Positions 35,330 to 46,439 of a stretch of 64,000 nucleotides of DNA are shown piece by piece. Made by a program: the position numbers and the translations under genes. Each line of letters begins with the position of its first letter. Position 1 is the stretch's first letter. Below the pieces are notes generated by a model. The model ran no database searches and was not told the DNA's origin. It worked only from the letters and a program-made list of their open reading frames with translations. Origin of the DNA: Sternotherus odoratus (taxonomy: Eukaryota; Chordata; Testudines; Kinosternidae); assembly GCA_032164245.1 (NCBI GenBank), contig JAVMKO010000003.1, forward strand, positions 93,061,890 to 93,125,889, given 5' to 3'.

Positions 35330-38300
35330 CACCTTACCATGAGGTGAACTGAGGCAGCTGCCTCTGGTGCCAGCCTGCGGGGGGGGCGGGGGGGGGCACT
35401 AGGATCCAGAGTGTAGAAAATTGTGTCTACTGCTAGTGCATATGTATTCTCTATTCTAGATGCACAGAGATGGTGGAGTGCAGTGCTGGAGGAAGGAGGG
35501 CACAAGAGAAAAAAGGCAGGCAGGAGAAAAGGTGAGGGGAAAAAAAAAAAAAACAGAAAGCAGCAGGTAGAAAGAGGAGGAGGAGCCTCTTATAAACCTC
35601 TAGCACCCTCAGGAGCCTGGATTGATTAACACCAGCTTCTTAGGGAGCTTCCTGCTGCTTCCCTGAACCCACTTGAGGAAAACAGGCAGTCAACTGAAGT
35701 AGTAGGACACACTTATGCCCTTAAGACTCTGATATCTTCCTTCACTCAGCCCTGCTACCAGCCTGCTTATTTGTCCTCTTCAATTGAGTGTTGAGTCTCA
35801 GTGTTGAGTGTTGGCACAGAACAACAGTCCTGAGTGAAAGAAAAAACAAACACACCACAACCTGCCTGGGGCAGCATTCAGAAAAAGAAAGCAAGCAAAG
35901 GAAGCTTTTTCCTAGCTAAGCAGGAAGGAGCTCTCCTGAGTTATATAGACACAAATGTTCATGGTGAGCCTTTGGCCCCAGTGCGGCTGTGAGTGGAAAG
36001 GAGATGCCTGATCTTCTAGTTAGTCTGAGTGCAAGTGACTAGGCAGCTACTGCAGCATCCATATCAAATGAATGCAACCATGCACATTCCTGTAGAAAAG
36101 TACAGATCAGAGAAGAGTGTGGTGGAGGTGGAAGAAACAGATGCTGCTAAGTCTAGATGACCTAGGACTGTGGACCCACTTGAGCAGTAGCCTGAGGGAC
36201 TTCCTTGTACTACATGGGCCACAGCAAGTGAAAACCATCATGTTCCCCAAAGACAATGAAAATAGAAGTTTCCATCCAACACATTACTGGCGTGAAATCC
36301 CCAATGGTGACAAAGTGGAGAAGTCATGACTTATGTACTCAAAAACCCAGAATGCTGCATACTGTTTTTGTTGCAAACTCTTCCAGTGTAATGTTCCATC
36401 CACATTGGGTTCTATAGGAACAAAGGACTGGAAATCTGGCATGCCAGGAGAAGGCAGCAAATCACCAGAGAGCACTCCATAGGTGGAAAGAATTTGAGAT
36501 TAGACTAGGGTTAAAGGCCACCAAAGATTACCAGCATCAAGAGAAAATTGCATCAGTCTCTTTACTAGCAAAATGTTCTTAAAAGACCCATTGCCACTGT
36601 GAGAATGCTTGCTAGCACTCCATGGCACTTCAGATGAGCTATATGTGCCAAACAATGGAAACATCCTTAAAATTGTGGAGCCGATGGCAGAGTTTGATGC
36701 TGTACTTCAGGAGCATCTAAGAAGAGTCACCACCCAAGAAATGTACACACACCACTACCTTAGAAAAATCATTCAAAATGAGATTGTACCGTTACTGGCA
36801 ACAAAAGTGAAACAGAAGATTGTGTCAGATCTGAAGTCCACAGATATTACTCTGTTATTCTGGACTGCACACCTGACATCAGCCATACCAAACAAATGAC
36901 TTTAATGGTGCGTTTGTAACAACAACAACAACAGAACCTAGTGAAAATGTCCCTGCAATGGTGACAGTCAGAGCATTTTCTAAAATGTATTGACATTGAT
37001 GATACTACAGGAGCTGGTATGACAAATGTGCTTCTTAAAAAGCTAGACGATATGGGAATTGTGATAGTGGACATGAGAGGTCAGGGCTATGATAATGGTG
37101 ACAACATGAGAGGAAAGAACAGGGTAGTGAAGACACGGATCTGAGAGTTAAACCCTCCAGCTTTTTTATGTCTCATGCAGTTCTCATTCATTGAACTTGG
37201 TGGTCAGTGTTGCAGCATCAGCTTCCGGCGAGACTGCTGAATTTAATGTTATTCAAAGCATCTATGTATTTTTCTCTGCTTCAACTCAGCAATGGCAAAT
37301 TTTGAAGCAACATCTGGGAACATCCCCTCTGACACTAAATCCACCAAGTGCCACACGACGGGAAAGTTGAGGCTAAAAAGCCTAACAAACACCAAACTGG
37401 GAAGATAGATGATGCTATAGTTGCCATTATGGAGGATAATGCTATGACAGGAACTGTTTGTGGGAGACAGTGGCAGAGGGAAGTGGAATCACCAGAAACA
37501 TATATAACTTCAAATTTCTGTGTGGCTTAGTGTTGTGGCATGACCTACTGTTTGAAATAAATGCGAGGAAGAGGCTCCAAGGTGTTGATCTTGATACATC
37601 TGGAGCAATGGAACAACTGGACAAAGCAAAGTCATACCTACAGTCTTACTGGTCAGGTGAGGGCTTTCTAAATGTTCTGAAGAGTGCACAGAAGTTGGCA
37701 GAGGAACTTCACACAAGCTATTTTCCCACCATTCAAGAGTCAATGAAGAAGATGACATTTTAAATACGAGGCTTAGGATAATCCCATAAAAGACCCCAAA
37801 CAACAATTCAAAGTTGAATTCTTTAATCAGGTGCTAGATTGTGCAATACAGTCAGTTTCATAAAACATCCCAAATATACTGCTGTTTTCTTCTAGTCCAA
37901 ACTCCTCACTATACCTGAAGAACACCTACACCAGCAATACAGGGCACTAGACACAGTGTTGACACACGACAACATATGCGATATTGATGCGAGTGATTTA
38001 GGTGATGAACTGAGAGCCCTTTCAAGATACATTTCAGCAGGATCAACTCCAAGGGCTGTTCTGGAATATATGTGCACAAATAAGATGACCAAATGTTTCC
38101 AAATACTTTTGTTACTCTGCACATATTTCTAACACTTCCTGTAGCAGTTGCCCGTGGAGAATGTAGCTTTTCCAAGCTGATGTTAATAAAAAACACATTT
38201 ATGCTCCACAATGACACAGGAGCGGGTGGTCAGCCTTACAAACATCTCAATAGAGCATGAGCTGGCCCAGACTGTGGACCTTCAGGATGCAGTTCAAATC

Positions 38301-38610
38301 TTTGCAGCCAAGAAGGCACAGAAAGCACCACTTTGCCATTTTTATCTGTTTAAATAATCAATGTTTACGATGCAGACAAGAAAAGTTACATTTGCTGTTC
38401 AGGCGTTTGAAAGTTAAATTTACTTAATTTTTGAACAAGGCATTTTAAGTTGTTAGTTCTCCTTTATTGGGGTAGATAGCCAAGAAATACCATGAGAGGA
38501 GTAGAACAGGAAGAAGGCAGAACTGAGACCTTTCAGTTTTGGCCCAAGTGAGGGGGATGGGGAAGTCATTTGAGCTCCCCGCCTCAGGTGCCAAAATGTT
38601 GTGGACTGGC
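35330..38610 (+). pseudogene. hAT transposase relic (ZMYM1-like domain order)
   Basis: A long dead hAT element. On the plus strand, in order: HYWREIPNGDKVEKS (36282-36326), a TTF-type zinc finger piece AAYCFCCKLFQC (about 36355-36390), a 96-codon frame at 36609-36899 with LYVPNNGNILKIVEPMAEFD, then GMTNVLLKKLDDMG-type text near 37020-37060 and GKIDDAIVAIMEDNAMTGTV (37399-37458). A 101-codon frame at 37458-37763 has NFKFLCGLVLWHDLLFEI. The C-terminal dimerisation region follows (SRYISAGSTPRAVLEYMCTN near 38022-38080; ARGECSFSKL near 38151-38180). Several frameshifts and stops inactivate it. The ends are only approximate, from partly similar GCCTCTGGTGCCAG (left) and GCCTCAGGTGCCAA (right) segments. 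Confidence 0.8.
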
Positions 38611-39501
38611 CGTGCTCTCTTACCCAGACTACCTTGTGCCTCAGTTACCAGTTATAAACAGAACACCTTAAGACACTTAAAATACCTCTATGGTTAATTA
38701 AAATATGATAATGTTAAATTGTGTGTTTCACTTTGTAAATTTCATAGATTAAGAAATTCCATAGTTAAGGGTGACTCATTACCTTAATGCTTCCCTTATT
38801 ATTATACAGCCTTATATTCTTAATCACATATTTCTATAAGAATCCTGCCTCATTCAGTGCACAGGTTAGAAGTTGTTCAATGAATGAGACAGGAAATCTA
38901 CTGATCTGTAACTCATTTCAAGCAAATTCTATTTGAAATTACCTTCAGAGATCATGAGCAATGATGCCCTGCCTCATTTATAAACAGGGCCTGTCACTCT
39001 ATAAACATTATTGCATTGGGAAAAATAGGATTCCCATGGTTTTATAGTATGGTACTAGTTTCCAAACCATATTTCTATGCATTGATTAGCATTTCCATTA
39101 GAACTCATTTAAACAACCCTAATTGTTATTACCAAATTAAGATCCTAATGTACATGAACAAAATATGAAAGTTTAAAGCATTACTGCATGACTAAATCAT
39201 AATGGATTCAGACAAACTGTACTTCACCATTTCATAAAAGCATATATGTTTCAAACTGATAGTGCAGCCACACAAAATGCTCAGACCACACAGTACTGAG
39301 TACATTAGAAATACTGTATCTAGATAGTGAAGATGGACTACATACAGCTATAATTTGTTAGTTCTCAAAGATAAACAGAATTGCCTGGCAAGTTCTTATT
39401 GAGAGACCTCTGTACATTACTAGTATGGGAGTACCTATGTTAATGTGGGTCTTAAGTATTTAAAATGATTATATTTGATGTTTCCAGAAGCATACACCAT
39501 C
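38611..39501. other. Intergenic, no recognised feature
   Basis: AT-rich unique DNA with no supported gene or clear repeat. Confidence 0.5.
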
Positions 39502-39504
39502 TCA

Positions 39505-39812
39505 GGGTATGGTTACACTACCCTCCAGATCGGATCAGGGATTGATCAGCGGATCAGGGATTGATTTATCAAGTCTCATCCAGCTGTGACAAATTGAACT
39601 CTGAACGCACTACCTGTCTACTCCAGAACTCAGTCTCAGCAAGAGGAGTAAGCGGAGTCGGCGGGGGGAGCGGCCAAGGTCAACTCACTGCTGTGGGGAC
39701 GGTCAGGTAAGTCGATCCAACATACTGCGACTTCGGCTATGCTATTGGCATAGCTGAAGTTGCATATCTTAGGTCAACATCCCTGTCCCCCCTCCCCCAA
39801 TGAGCCCAGCCC
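39505..39812. mobile_element. Harbinger-like MITE, TCA target
   Basis: Starts GGGTATGGTTACACTA and ends AATGAGCCCAGCCC, flanked by TCA on both sides (39502-39504 and 39813-39815). The interior holds CTTCGGCTATGCTATTGGCA and TAGCTGAAGTTGCATA, matching the copies at 21791 and 58533. It includes a local duplication of CGGATCAGGGATTGAT. Confidence 0.7.
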
Positions 39813-39815
39813 TCA

Positions 39816-40535
39816 GTCTGTGCTGTGAGCTCATACAGTTAGCTAAAGTGGTTGTGTTTTCTGTTCTGACAAACCTGACTCCTGAGTGCTAACAAAAAAT
39901 GACAAATTCCAGGAAAATCTACCCAGTACCATCAATGATGCCGAGGTCATGGTAGGTGGTATTTCACCTGCAAAGTTAATTGTGCATGCCCCGTACGGTG
40001 GAGGCCACAGCACTATTACCGTGCCAACTTTCAGATGAGTTGTGCCTGGGGATCCGTATCTCTGGAGACCCGATAGCACTTTTCAAAAGAGTGGAGGTGT
40101 TAGGTCAAATCTCCTGGCCAAATTCAGATTTGGGTAATTAAATTCTTCCCATTACATTCCTTCTCCAGTTTCAATTGTATATGATATTTGCCATTCCTCC
40201 CTGTCCTAAACTGTTGTGTGTTGTTGGTGTGCACTGCTAAATTGCCACATTCCACCCAAGAGGTGTCTGCATTCTTGTTGTAAGGAAAGTGACTCCTATA
40301 TAGTACAGGTTGTTTGTAAAATGCTTTGGAGATATCCCAGATAAAGGATCTGTTTGCCACTTTTAGAAAAGTTGTTTGTTGGTCCAAGCTTATTCTCAGC
40401 GGTAAATTGGGTACAAGTAGGACACCAATAGAACAAAGAATATGCCACATCTAAAATTAGCTATCCTGGGTTATATGAACCAAAACAAAAATACAAACAG
40501 CCTTCCTTGCCTTATATTTGGATGAAAACTGAAAG
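39816..40535. other. Intergenic, no recognised feature
   Basis: Unique sequence. The 78- and 108-codon minus frames (39843-40079 and 40124-40450) show no known domain. Confidence 0.5.
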
Positions 40536-40537
40536 TA

Positions 40538-40827
40538 CAGTAAACCCTCGATTTAACAGACCTCGATTTAACGGACTTCGGATGCAACGGACAAAATTTC
40601 TGAGCAAGTCTGATGCATTCCTGATCCATTTCTGGCAGGCTGGCTGCTGGCTCCCGGCTGCCACCCGGGTCACGGCAGCGGGCGGGCTGCGGAGCTGTCG
40701 CCCCGACCTTGTGGCGGGCGGGCGGGCTGCTGCTGACAGCTCATTTTTATTATTATTAAATAACGGACTTTTTGATTTAACGGACACCCCCTCACCCGAA
40801 TTAGTCCGTTAAATGGAGGTTTTACTG
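40538..40827. mobile_element. Tigger/pogo-like MITE
   Basis: 290 bp between TA dinucleotides (40536-40537 and 40828-40829). The ends CAGTAAACCCTCGATTTAAC and TTAAATGGAGGTTTTACTG are inverted repeats. The GC-rich middle contrasts with TTAACGGAC-rich ends. CCTCGATTTAAC occurs twice at the left end. Confidence 0.85.
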
Positions 40828-40910
40828 TAATAGTGAAACTGTACAAAAAGAAACTGAAATTAGATATATAAAAAATTCAATTAAACTATGGAATTTTTTT
40901 GCAGGTGAAG

Positions 40911-41055
40911 TTACTGAAGCTCTGTTACCAGAGATATTCCTAATTACAAGTGACAAAAAACATGTACAGACTGAGCACAATCTGGCACTTGGCAGCGGAT
41001 GACCTAAAAATAGTTGCATTATATTTCTAATGCCATTTATTTTCATGTTTTCTAG
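40911..41055 (-). repeat. Unrecognised 140-bp repeat, inverted copy A
   Basis: Reverse complement of 43162-43302: both contain the CTAGAAAACATGAAARTAAATGG start and the CAGACTGAGCACAATCTGGC block. No family recognised. Confidence 0.8.
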
Positions 41056-41059
41056 ACAG

Positions 41060-42475
41060 TAAGTATGGATATTTTGACCAATTTATTGTTGTGACAACTT
41101 TTCTGTACTTTGTGCTTTAAATGTTCTGTTAAATTCTAAAGACATTTCTGAAAATTCAAGATCATAAACAGAGCTCATTGAAAAATAGGGAAAGTGACAA
41201 CTTTTTGTAAAGAATTTCCCCCCATTTTTGTCCAACATTTTAAGGGTGGGGGGGAGGGGGAGGAAGGGGACATCAACCACCTCTAGTGAGCTTGATATTT
41301 TAAAACAGGATTAAAAAGGTTAATAGCAAGCTAAAAGAACCACCTCACCAGTTTAAAATAGCATATGTTGGATAATGGTTGAGTTTTTTAAAAATAAATG
41401 CAAATGAAACATGTCAAAAGTAATTACTTGTTTAACTTACTCTTCAAAGTAGCACTAAAAATAAATATAATCAAATAATGCCATCTGCTGGACTGTGACA
41501 AAATAAGCTGGGCTAGAGCCAGGTACAATTTTCATTACGAACCCTGAAGCTAGCAAAACAGAAGTAATTTTGCATTTCATTACTGCCCTGAAACTCAAGC
41601 TATGCTACTCAAAAGGTTCACAAGCCTTTTGGCAAAACTGGGCTGTTTTGATCTGGGGGAAACTGAGCCAATTCCAAGCAAAGATGGTTGTGTCATTTCA
41701 GTGAACATCAGCAATGTTCAGTGGTGTAGCCCCCCCTCCCCCTTTTGATATGAAACTAGCCAAGAGGACAGACCCTGCTGACTTTATTCACTTAAGCAGT
41801 GAATTGTTGACATTTAATAAAATTACTCATATGAGCAGTGGAATAATTTTGCCCAAAAATGATGAGAGGACAAGACAGAGACACTTCCCTGTAGTACCAT
41901 ATCACCCTCTTTCACTGCAAACCAAAAAGGTACCAACAAAAGCTATTGTTCTCCCCACTGCTTAGAAATATACAAGACCTGCAGCACTTCCTTTAAACTT
42001 CCTCCTTTCTGTCTTGTAGTGGCAAAGTCTTTGACTGGCTCATGTTGGGTGCTGCAGAATCTTCAGACAACTTGCTGACCTTCCAACATCCTCCTAAATT
42101 CCCTAGGCTCTCCTCTTCTGCTTCCAGATGTCTCTCCATATGAAATCTTCCCAGACTCTCCTATATCGACTAAGTCCTTCAATATCTCTTCCCTTGACCC
42201 AAAGGTCTCTTCTCTTTCCTCTCACTAAATCCCAGTATCTTCTCTCTAAAGCCCAATATTGCCAACTCATGATTTCATTACAAGTCTCCCAATATTTTAT
42301 ATTGTTCTTAAACTCTCCATTGTTGGAATCCAGCAAAGCCAAGAGAAGCACAGCTTCCATGTTTTAAAAAGAAGTATGTTTTTGGCCCTCGTGATTGCAT
42401 AGAAAAGCTTGAAAACATGGAGAGTGCATCCTAAAGACTAAATAACCAGAGGGTAATTAAAAGGAAACCAATATA
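41060..42475. other. Intergenic, no supported gene
   Basis: Contains a G-rich run at 41246-41270. A pyrimidine-rich stretch at 42080-42360 is open on both strands (79 and 85 codons), which compositional bias explains. Confidence 0.5.
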
Positions 42476-42479
42476 TTGT

Positions 42480-42575
42480 TAAAGCAACAAAGTCTTGTAG
42501 CACCTTATAGACTAAGATGTTTAGGAGCATAAGCTTTTATAGGCAAAGACCCACTTTGCCAGATGAACGTATTGT
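42480..42575 (-). mobile_element. PLE-like terminal repeat fragment
   Basis: Old single-arm copy of the core: AAGTCTTGTAGCACCTTATA, GACTAAGATG, GGAGCATAAGCTTTTATAGG, AGACCCACTTTGCCAGATGA. Orientation is given by the strand on which the hammerhead-like core reads. Confidence 0.6.
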
Positions 42576-42689
42576 TGAATATCTGACAATGAATATAACA
42601 ATGAATAGATTGTTAAAAACAAAAAGCATATGACTCATGATTTTTGAATGCAGAGTTGGCAATATTGTGTCCCCTCCCTCAGCCACAAT

Positions 42690-43140
42690 CTACATGGTCT
42701 CAGACAACACAGCCCCTGTAAAAGGGTCTCTGCGGGGCCCTCCTGGCTCCTGCCTCCGCTGGGCTGAGAAAGTCACACAGAGACTTTGGAGCAGTGCTCA
42801 CCTGGCGCTTTTATTTACAGGTTGTGTTCTCACCACCTTTCCACTGCACACATAGTCAGTCCCCTTCTTATAGTTTACCAGCCAGAAGCAGCGGTGGGGA
42901 GGAGCAAGCTATTTCTCACTGCTTCTCCTCACTGCCTTTTCTCTAGCAGTTCCCCCTCTTTTCAGGGTAGCTTCCTTCCCCTGGAAGGGGAACTTTTATC
43001 CAGCCCCAGCCTGAAGAGGCAGCAGCTGTTCCAGATTCCCCAATCAGGGCCAGGTGCCCTACCCAGCTCCAATTCACCTCCTTTAATTGGAGCTGGAGTG
43101 ACAGAGGGTTGGCTAAGCAGTTTTCTGCTTAGAATCATGT
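42690..43140 (-). mobile_element. Probable LTR fragment, unclassified
   Basis: A GC-richer block with sharp composition change (CTCCTGGCTCCTGCCTCCGC; CCCAATCAGGGCCAGGTGCC; TTTAATTGGAGCTGGAGTGA) and a TATA-like site on the minus strand near 42873. I could not find borders or a target duplication. The LTR call rests on composition and on resemblance to turtle LTRs that I recall. Confidence 0.35.
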
Positions 43141-43161
43141 TCCAAATATCATACCTACCCT

Positions 43162-43302
43162 CTAGAAAACATGAAAGTAAATGGCATTAGAAATATAATA
43201 CAACCTTTTTTAGGTCATCTCCCACCAAGTGCCAGATTGTGCTCAGTCTGTACATGTTTGTCACTTGTAATTAGGAATCTCTCTGGTGAGAGCTTCAGTA
43301 AA
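43162..43302 (+). repeat. Unrecognised 140-bp repeat, inverted copy B
   Basis: Partner of 40911-41055 in opposite orientation, about 2.1 kb away. Similarity is high and stops abruptly on both sides. Confidence 0.8.
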
Positions 43303-43764
43303 TTAAAAGTGGTAAAAGGAGGATGGGTCCTGTCCCTGGTGAGGCCCAGAGGGAGTTGCAGCACTGCTTGGTTTGACTCCTTGATGGTAGGGTAGCCAAC
43401 CAAATTTGATTGAGTGGTATTCAAACCTTGTACTGCAGGGGCCAGGTCATAGTGCCCAGAGCAGGGAGTTGAGCCCAGCCAGCCCTATGGGATAGGAGCT
43501 ACTTCAAGTGTGACAGAAGTTGGGGTGGGTGGATGGGGAGACAGGATAAAGCAGAACAGTCTCATGAAACCCAGAAGTAGTAGGAGGTCTGTCACTCAGG
43601 GGATGGAGGAAAGTGGCAGTCTGGGGTCTGGCAGAGAGAGAGTTTAGAACTAGCATGGAGCATTTTTGTCTTCTGTCACCATGTGCTGAGCAGACACTTG
43701 CTGCTGCTCTTTCCCTGATTAGATCCAGCAGTGGGAGCAGCCAGTGGGAAGACAGACATGGGGC

Positions 43765-44363
43765 TACGCCTGGGAGAATTCTGCACCACTGCGCAAAGCA
43801 ACATTTTGCGGAAATTAATGTTGTGTGCACAATTCCTTTCCCCCTGCCCAGAAATGGGATGCAGTGCTGCTAGCCACCACTAGAGGCCACTGCACTCTGC
43901 AGAGCCCAGCTTGCACATAGAAGACACTATTGGTGGGAGGGGGGAGAGGGAGATAGAGCAAGGGTGGGCAAACTACAATCTGGGGCCACATCCAGCTCTT
44001 CAGACATTTTAATTCAGCCCTCGAGCTCCCACTGGGGAATGGGATCTGGGCAAGGGGGGGCCTGCAGTTGGGCTCCGGAGGGGAGGTGTTGTGTGTGTCT
44101 GGTCCCCTGGCTGCGCTCGGGAACAGGGGAGAGGAAGGGGTCAGAGAGACAGGAACCGTGTTGTCATAGGGGGTTTAACTCTATTCCTGGGGGGATTTTT
44201 GTGTATGTCTCGGTTAGATATACTTGCTGTCAGGTATTTTGAAATAAATTACCAAAGTTATTGAAACTGGAGTGATTATGTAGTGTTTAACATCTAACAT
44301 TTGCAGAATTTTAAAATTCATTGTGTGCAGAATGTTTAAGTGCAGAATGCCCCCCTGGGAGTA
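43765..44363. mobile_element. DNA transposon with ATTCTGCA ends, carrying a nested hAT-like piece
   Basis: The left end TACGCCTGGGAGAATTCTGC and the right end TGCAGAATGCCCCCCTGGGA then GTA are imperfect inverted repeats. The 7-mer atggggc flanks both sides (43758-43764 and 44364-44370). At about 43971 a second element begins (GGGTGGGCAAACTACAATCT), resembling a hAT MITE left end. Its right end is not resolved. Confidence 0.6.
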
Positions 44364-44397
44364 ATGGGGCCTGGCTTCAGGCAGCTGGGATCCACTA

Positions 44398-44515
44398 GGG
44401 TGACCAGATGTCTCGATTGTATAGGGACAGTCCTGATTTTTGGGTCTTTTTCTTATATAGGCTCCTATTATCTCCCACCCTGTCTGGATTTTTCACATTT
44501 ATTGTCTGGTCACCC
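44398..44515. mobile_element. 118-bp TA-flanked MITE
   Basis: Ends GGGTGACCAGATGTC and GTCTGGTCACCC, with TA on both sides (44396-44397 and 44516-44517). It lies 27 bp beyond the target duplication of the preceding transposon. Confidence 0.8.
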
Positions 44516-44904
44516 TAGGCACCACAGTAGCCTCTAGACTGCCTAAAGGTGGAACTGCAGCTGCATGCACAACATTCAGGCTAAACTGGAGGCAGGAACG
44601 ACAGGGCTGCCAACTGAGACTGTTACATAAGATGTGTAACACTGGAAAGCCCTGCCTTTTAAACCTAGAATGCTCCTTCAGGAGGATCTGGAGGGGGAAT
44701 ATTTGAGGGGGGACTTTTTTTTTGAATTCCATAATATGATTTCCCCAGCATCACAGAAAGAAGTTACTTGGGTGGCACAGGAGAAAATCAAAATTCCTAA
44801 GCTGCTTTTGTTAGTTGTTTGTACATTGCCTGGTATCATGGGGACATAAGTCTTAGAGCAACTGCAACAGAAATAATAATAGAAAATAAGCTATATCTGC
44901 ATAT

Positions 44905-45070
44905 TATAGTCCTGACTCAGCAAGGTAGTAAAACACATGTCCAACTAAGCACATTGAAATCAGGGGGGTTAACCATGTGCCTAATTTTAAGTACATTAGT
45001 AAGTACCTTGCCGACTCAAATGTTCAGTGCATGGGGTCCAGACCTGTATTCTTTGCACCATGTGCAAAAC
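44905..45070. mobile_element. Palindromic MITE relic
   Basis: Decayed inverted arms (CTGACTCAGCAAGGTAGTAA / TTAGTAAGTACCTTGCCGAC). Same old class as 35025-35175. Confidence 0.4.
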
Positions 45071-45239
45071 TTTGCAAGGATGCAGGTTCAGGCCCTTAAA
45101 AATATACTTGGTTATCATATCATACCCTTCTATATTATCAGGGGTCTGATGGAAAATGATATAATACAGAATAGTGATATATACAGCAACAGAAATAAAT
45201 TGTTTATCATTTACTTCCCAGAATTACTTAATCTAAAAT

Positions 45240-45462
45240 CAGAGAGGTAGCCATGTTAGTCTGGAATTGCAGAAGTGACAAAGTCCTGTGGCACCTTAAA
45301 GACTAACTAAAGGATTGAAGCATAAGCTTTCATGGGCTAATACCCATTTCGTCGGATGCATACAAAATTCACCTTGCATGCATCTGACAAAGTGGGTATT
45401 AGCCCACAAAAGCTTATGCTTCAATACTTTAGTTAGTCTTTAAGGTGCCACAGGACTCTGTC
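45240..45462. mobile_element. PLE-like foldback insertion 3
   Basis: The left arm runs AGAGAGGTAGCCATGTTAGT to CGTCGGATGCAT. A short spacer follows, then a right arm from GCATGCATCTGACAAAGTGG to GGTGCCACAGGACTCTGTCA, inverted relative to the left arm. Flanking direct repeats acttaatctaaaat (45226-45239) and acttaatttaaaat (45463-45476) agree at 13 of 14 bases. Both arms carry a full but diverged hammerhead-like core. Confidence 0.8.
45314..45358 (-). other. Hammerhead-ribozyme-like core (decayed)
   Basis: The minus strand reads CCGACGA, then AAUGGG-UAUUA-GCCCAU able to pair as a stem, then GAAA, AGC-UUAU-GCU as a short stem, then U. This follows the hammerhead order (CUGANGA, stem II, GAAA, stem III, cleavage site) with C in place of the conserved U4. 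Stem I pairing is poor by eye. It is the least damaged core in the window. Activity is not expected. Confidence 0.4.
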
Positions 45463-45476
45463 ACTTAATTTAAAAT

Positions 45477-46439
45477 AAAAATGGATAGTCTGCAATTACT
45501 GAGTGGTCAAAAAACAACAAAAAAAACCCCTACTCCTACATAAATCAGTAAGTGTGAGGCACAAAAAAATTAAACATTCAATGATCGCTGAAAGGCATTT
45601 CCTTCAATTGTTGGTCTTACCTCCACTCTGATTTCCTTTGTTCTAAATGTCAGAAAGGATTTATTTTTCCAGAAAACAATGTCTTCATAGTGTTAGTAAA
45701 CCAATTTATCTCCTCTGATGTAAAAGACCATCACGATCAAAAGTTTACCATTGTTTCCCTTAGCATTGTGCGCTTATAAATGGTCTGACTCAGAAAACAA
45801 ACTTTTACTATTGTAAGTCATTCGGATAGTAGGATGAAAGAGGGATTTTCAGCCTAGATCAGCACCTAAAGAAAAGCAGTCCTGAAAAATTAAACAACTT
45901 TGACTCCTACATGAGAGGCATGAATACAAACCAAACTAGGATATACTGTATGTGTTGTGGCAGATCATCCCATATGAGACCGTTTTGTCTCTCCACAAGC
46001 TGGATCCACCAGCGGAGGGGCTAATTGGACCCAGTATCTGAAATTAGAGGGGAGAAACCCCATGTTAAATCAGTTCTGAAAAAAAGTGTTTGGAGGTAAC
46101 TCATTGGGATTGAAAACAGTAATACTAGAAGCAACAACAGCAATGGTTTTGCTCATGGAATCCTCCCTTAGATCTATAGGACAGATTTCAGACACACAGC
46201 AGCAATAAATATTAACATCACTACAGATGTGTTTATCTTTCCATTAGTATATGGGATTTTATCCAAAGCAGATTGATGTCTACAGAAGTCTTTTTATTAA
46301 CTTTAGTGCCACTTGAATTAGGCCCTTACATAAGATGTGTACTGCATCCACAGCTGGGAAGCATTTCTGAAAAATGCAGTGTGAAATTTGGTCCCAAAGA
46401 GAGGTTTTTTTAATGTATCACCCCATACATTCAGATTCT
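45477..46439. other. Intergenic, no recognised feature
   Basis: AT-rich unique DNA, no supported gene. Confidence 0.5.

Noticed and set aside
42103..42367. Paired open frames on both strands
   Set aside because: Pyrimidine bias of the strand explains the lack of stops. No codon or domain signal.
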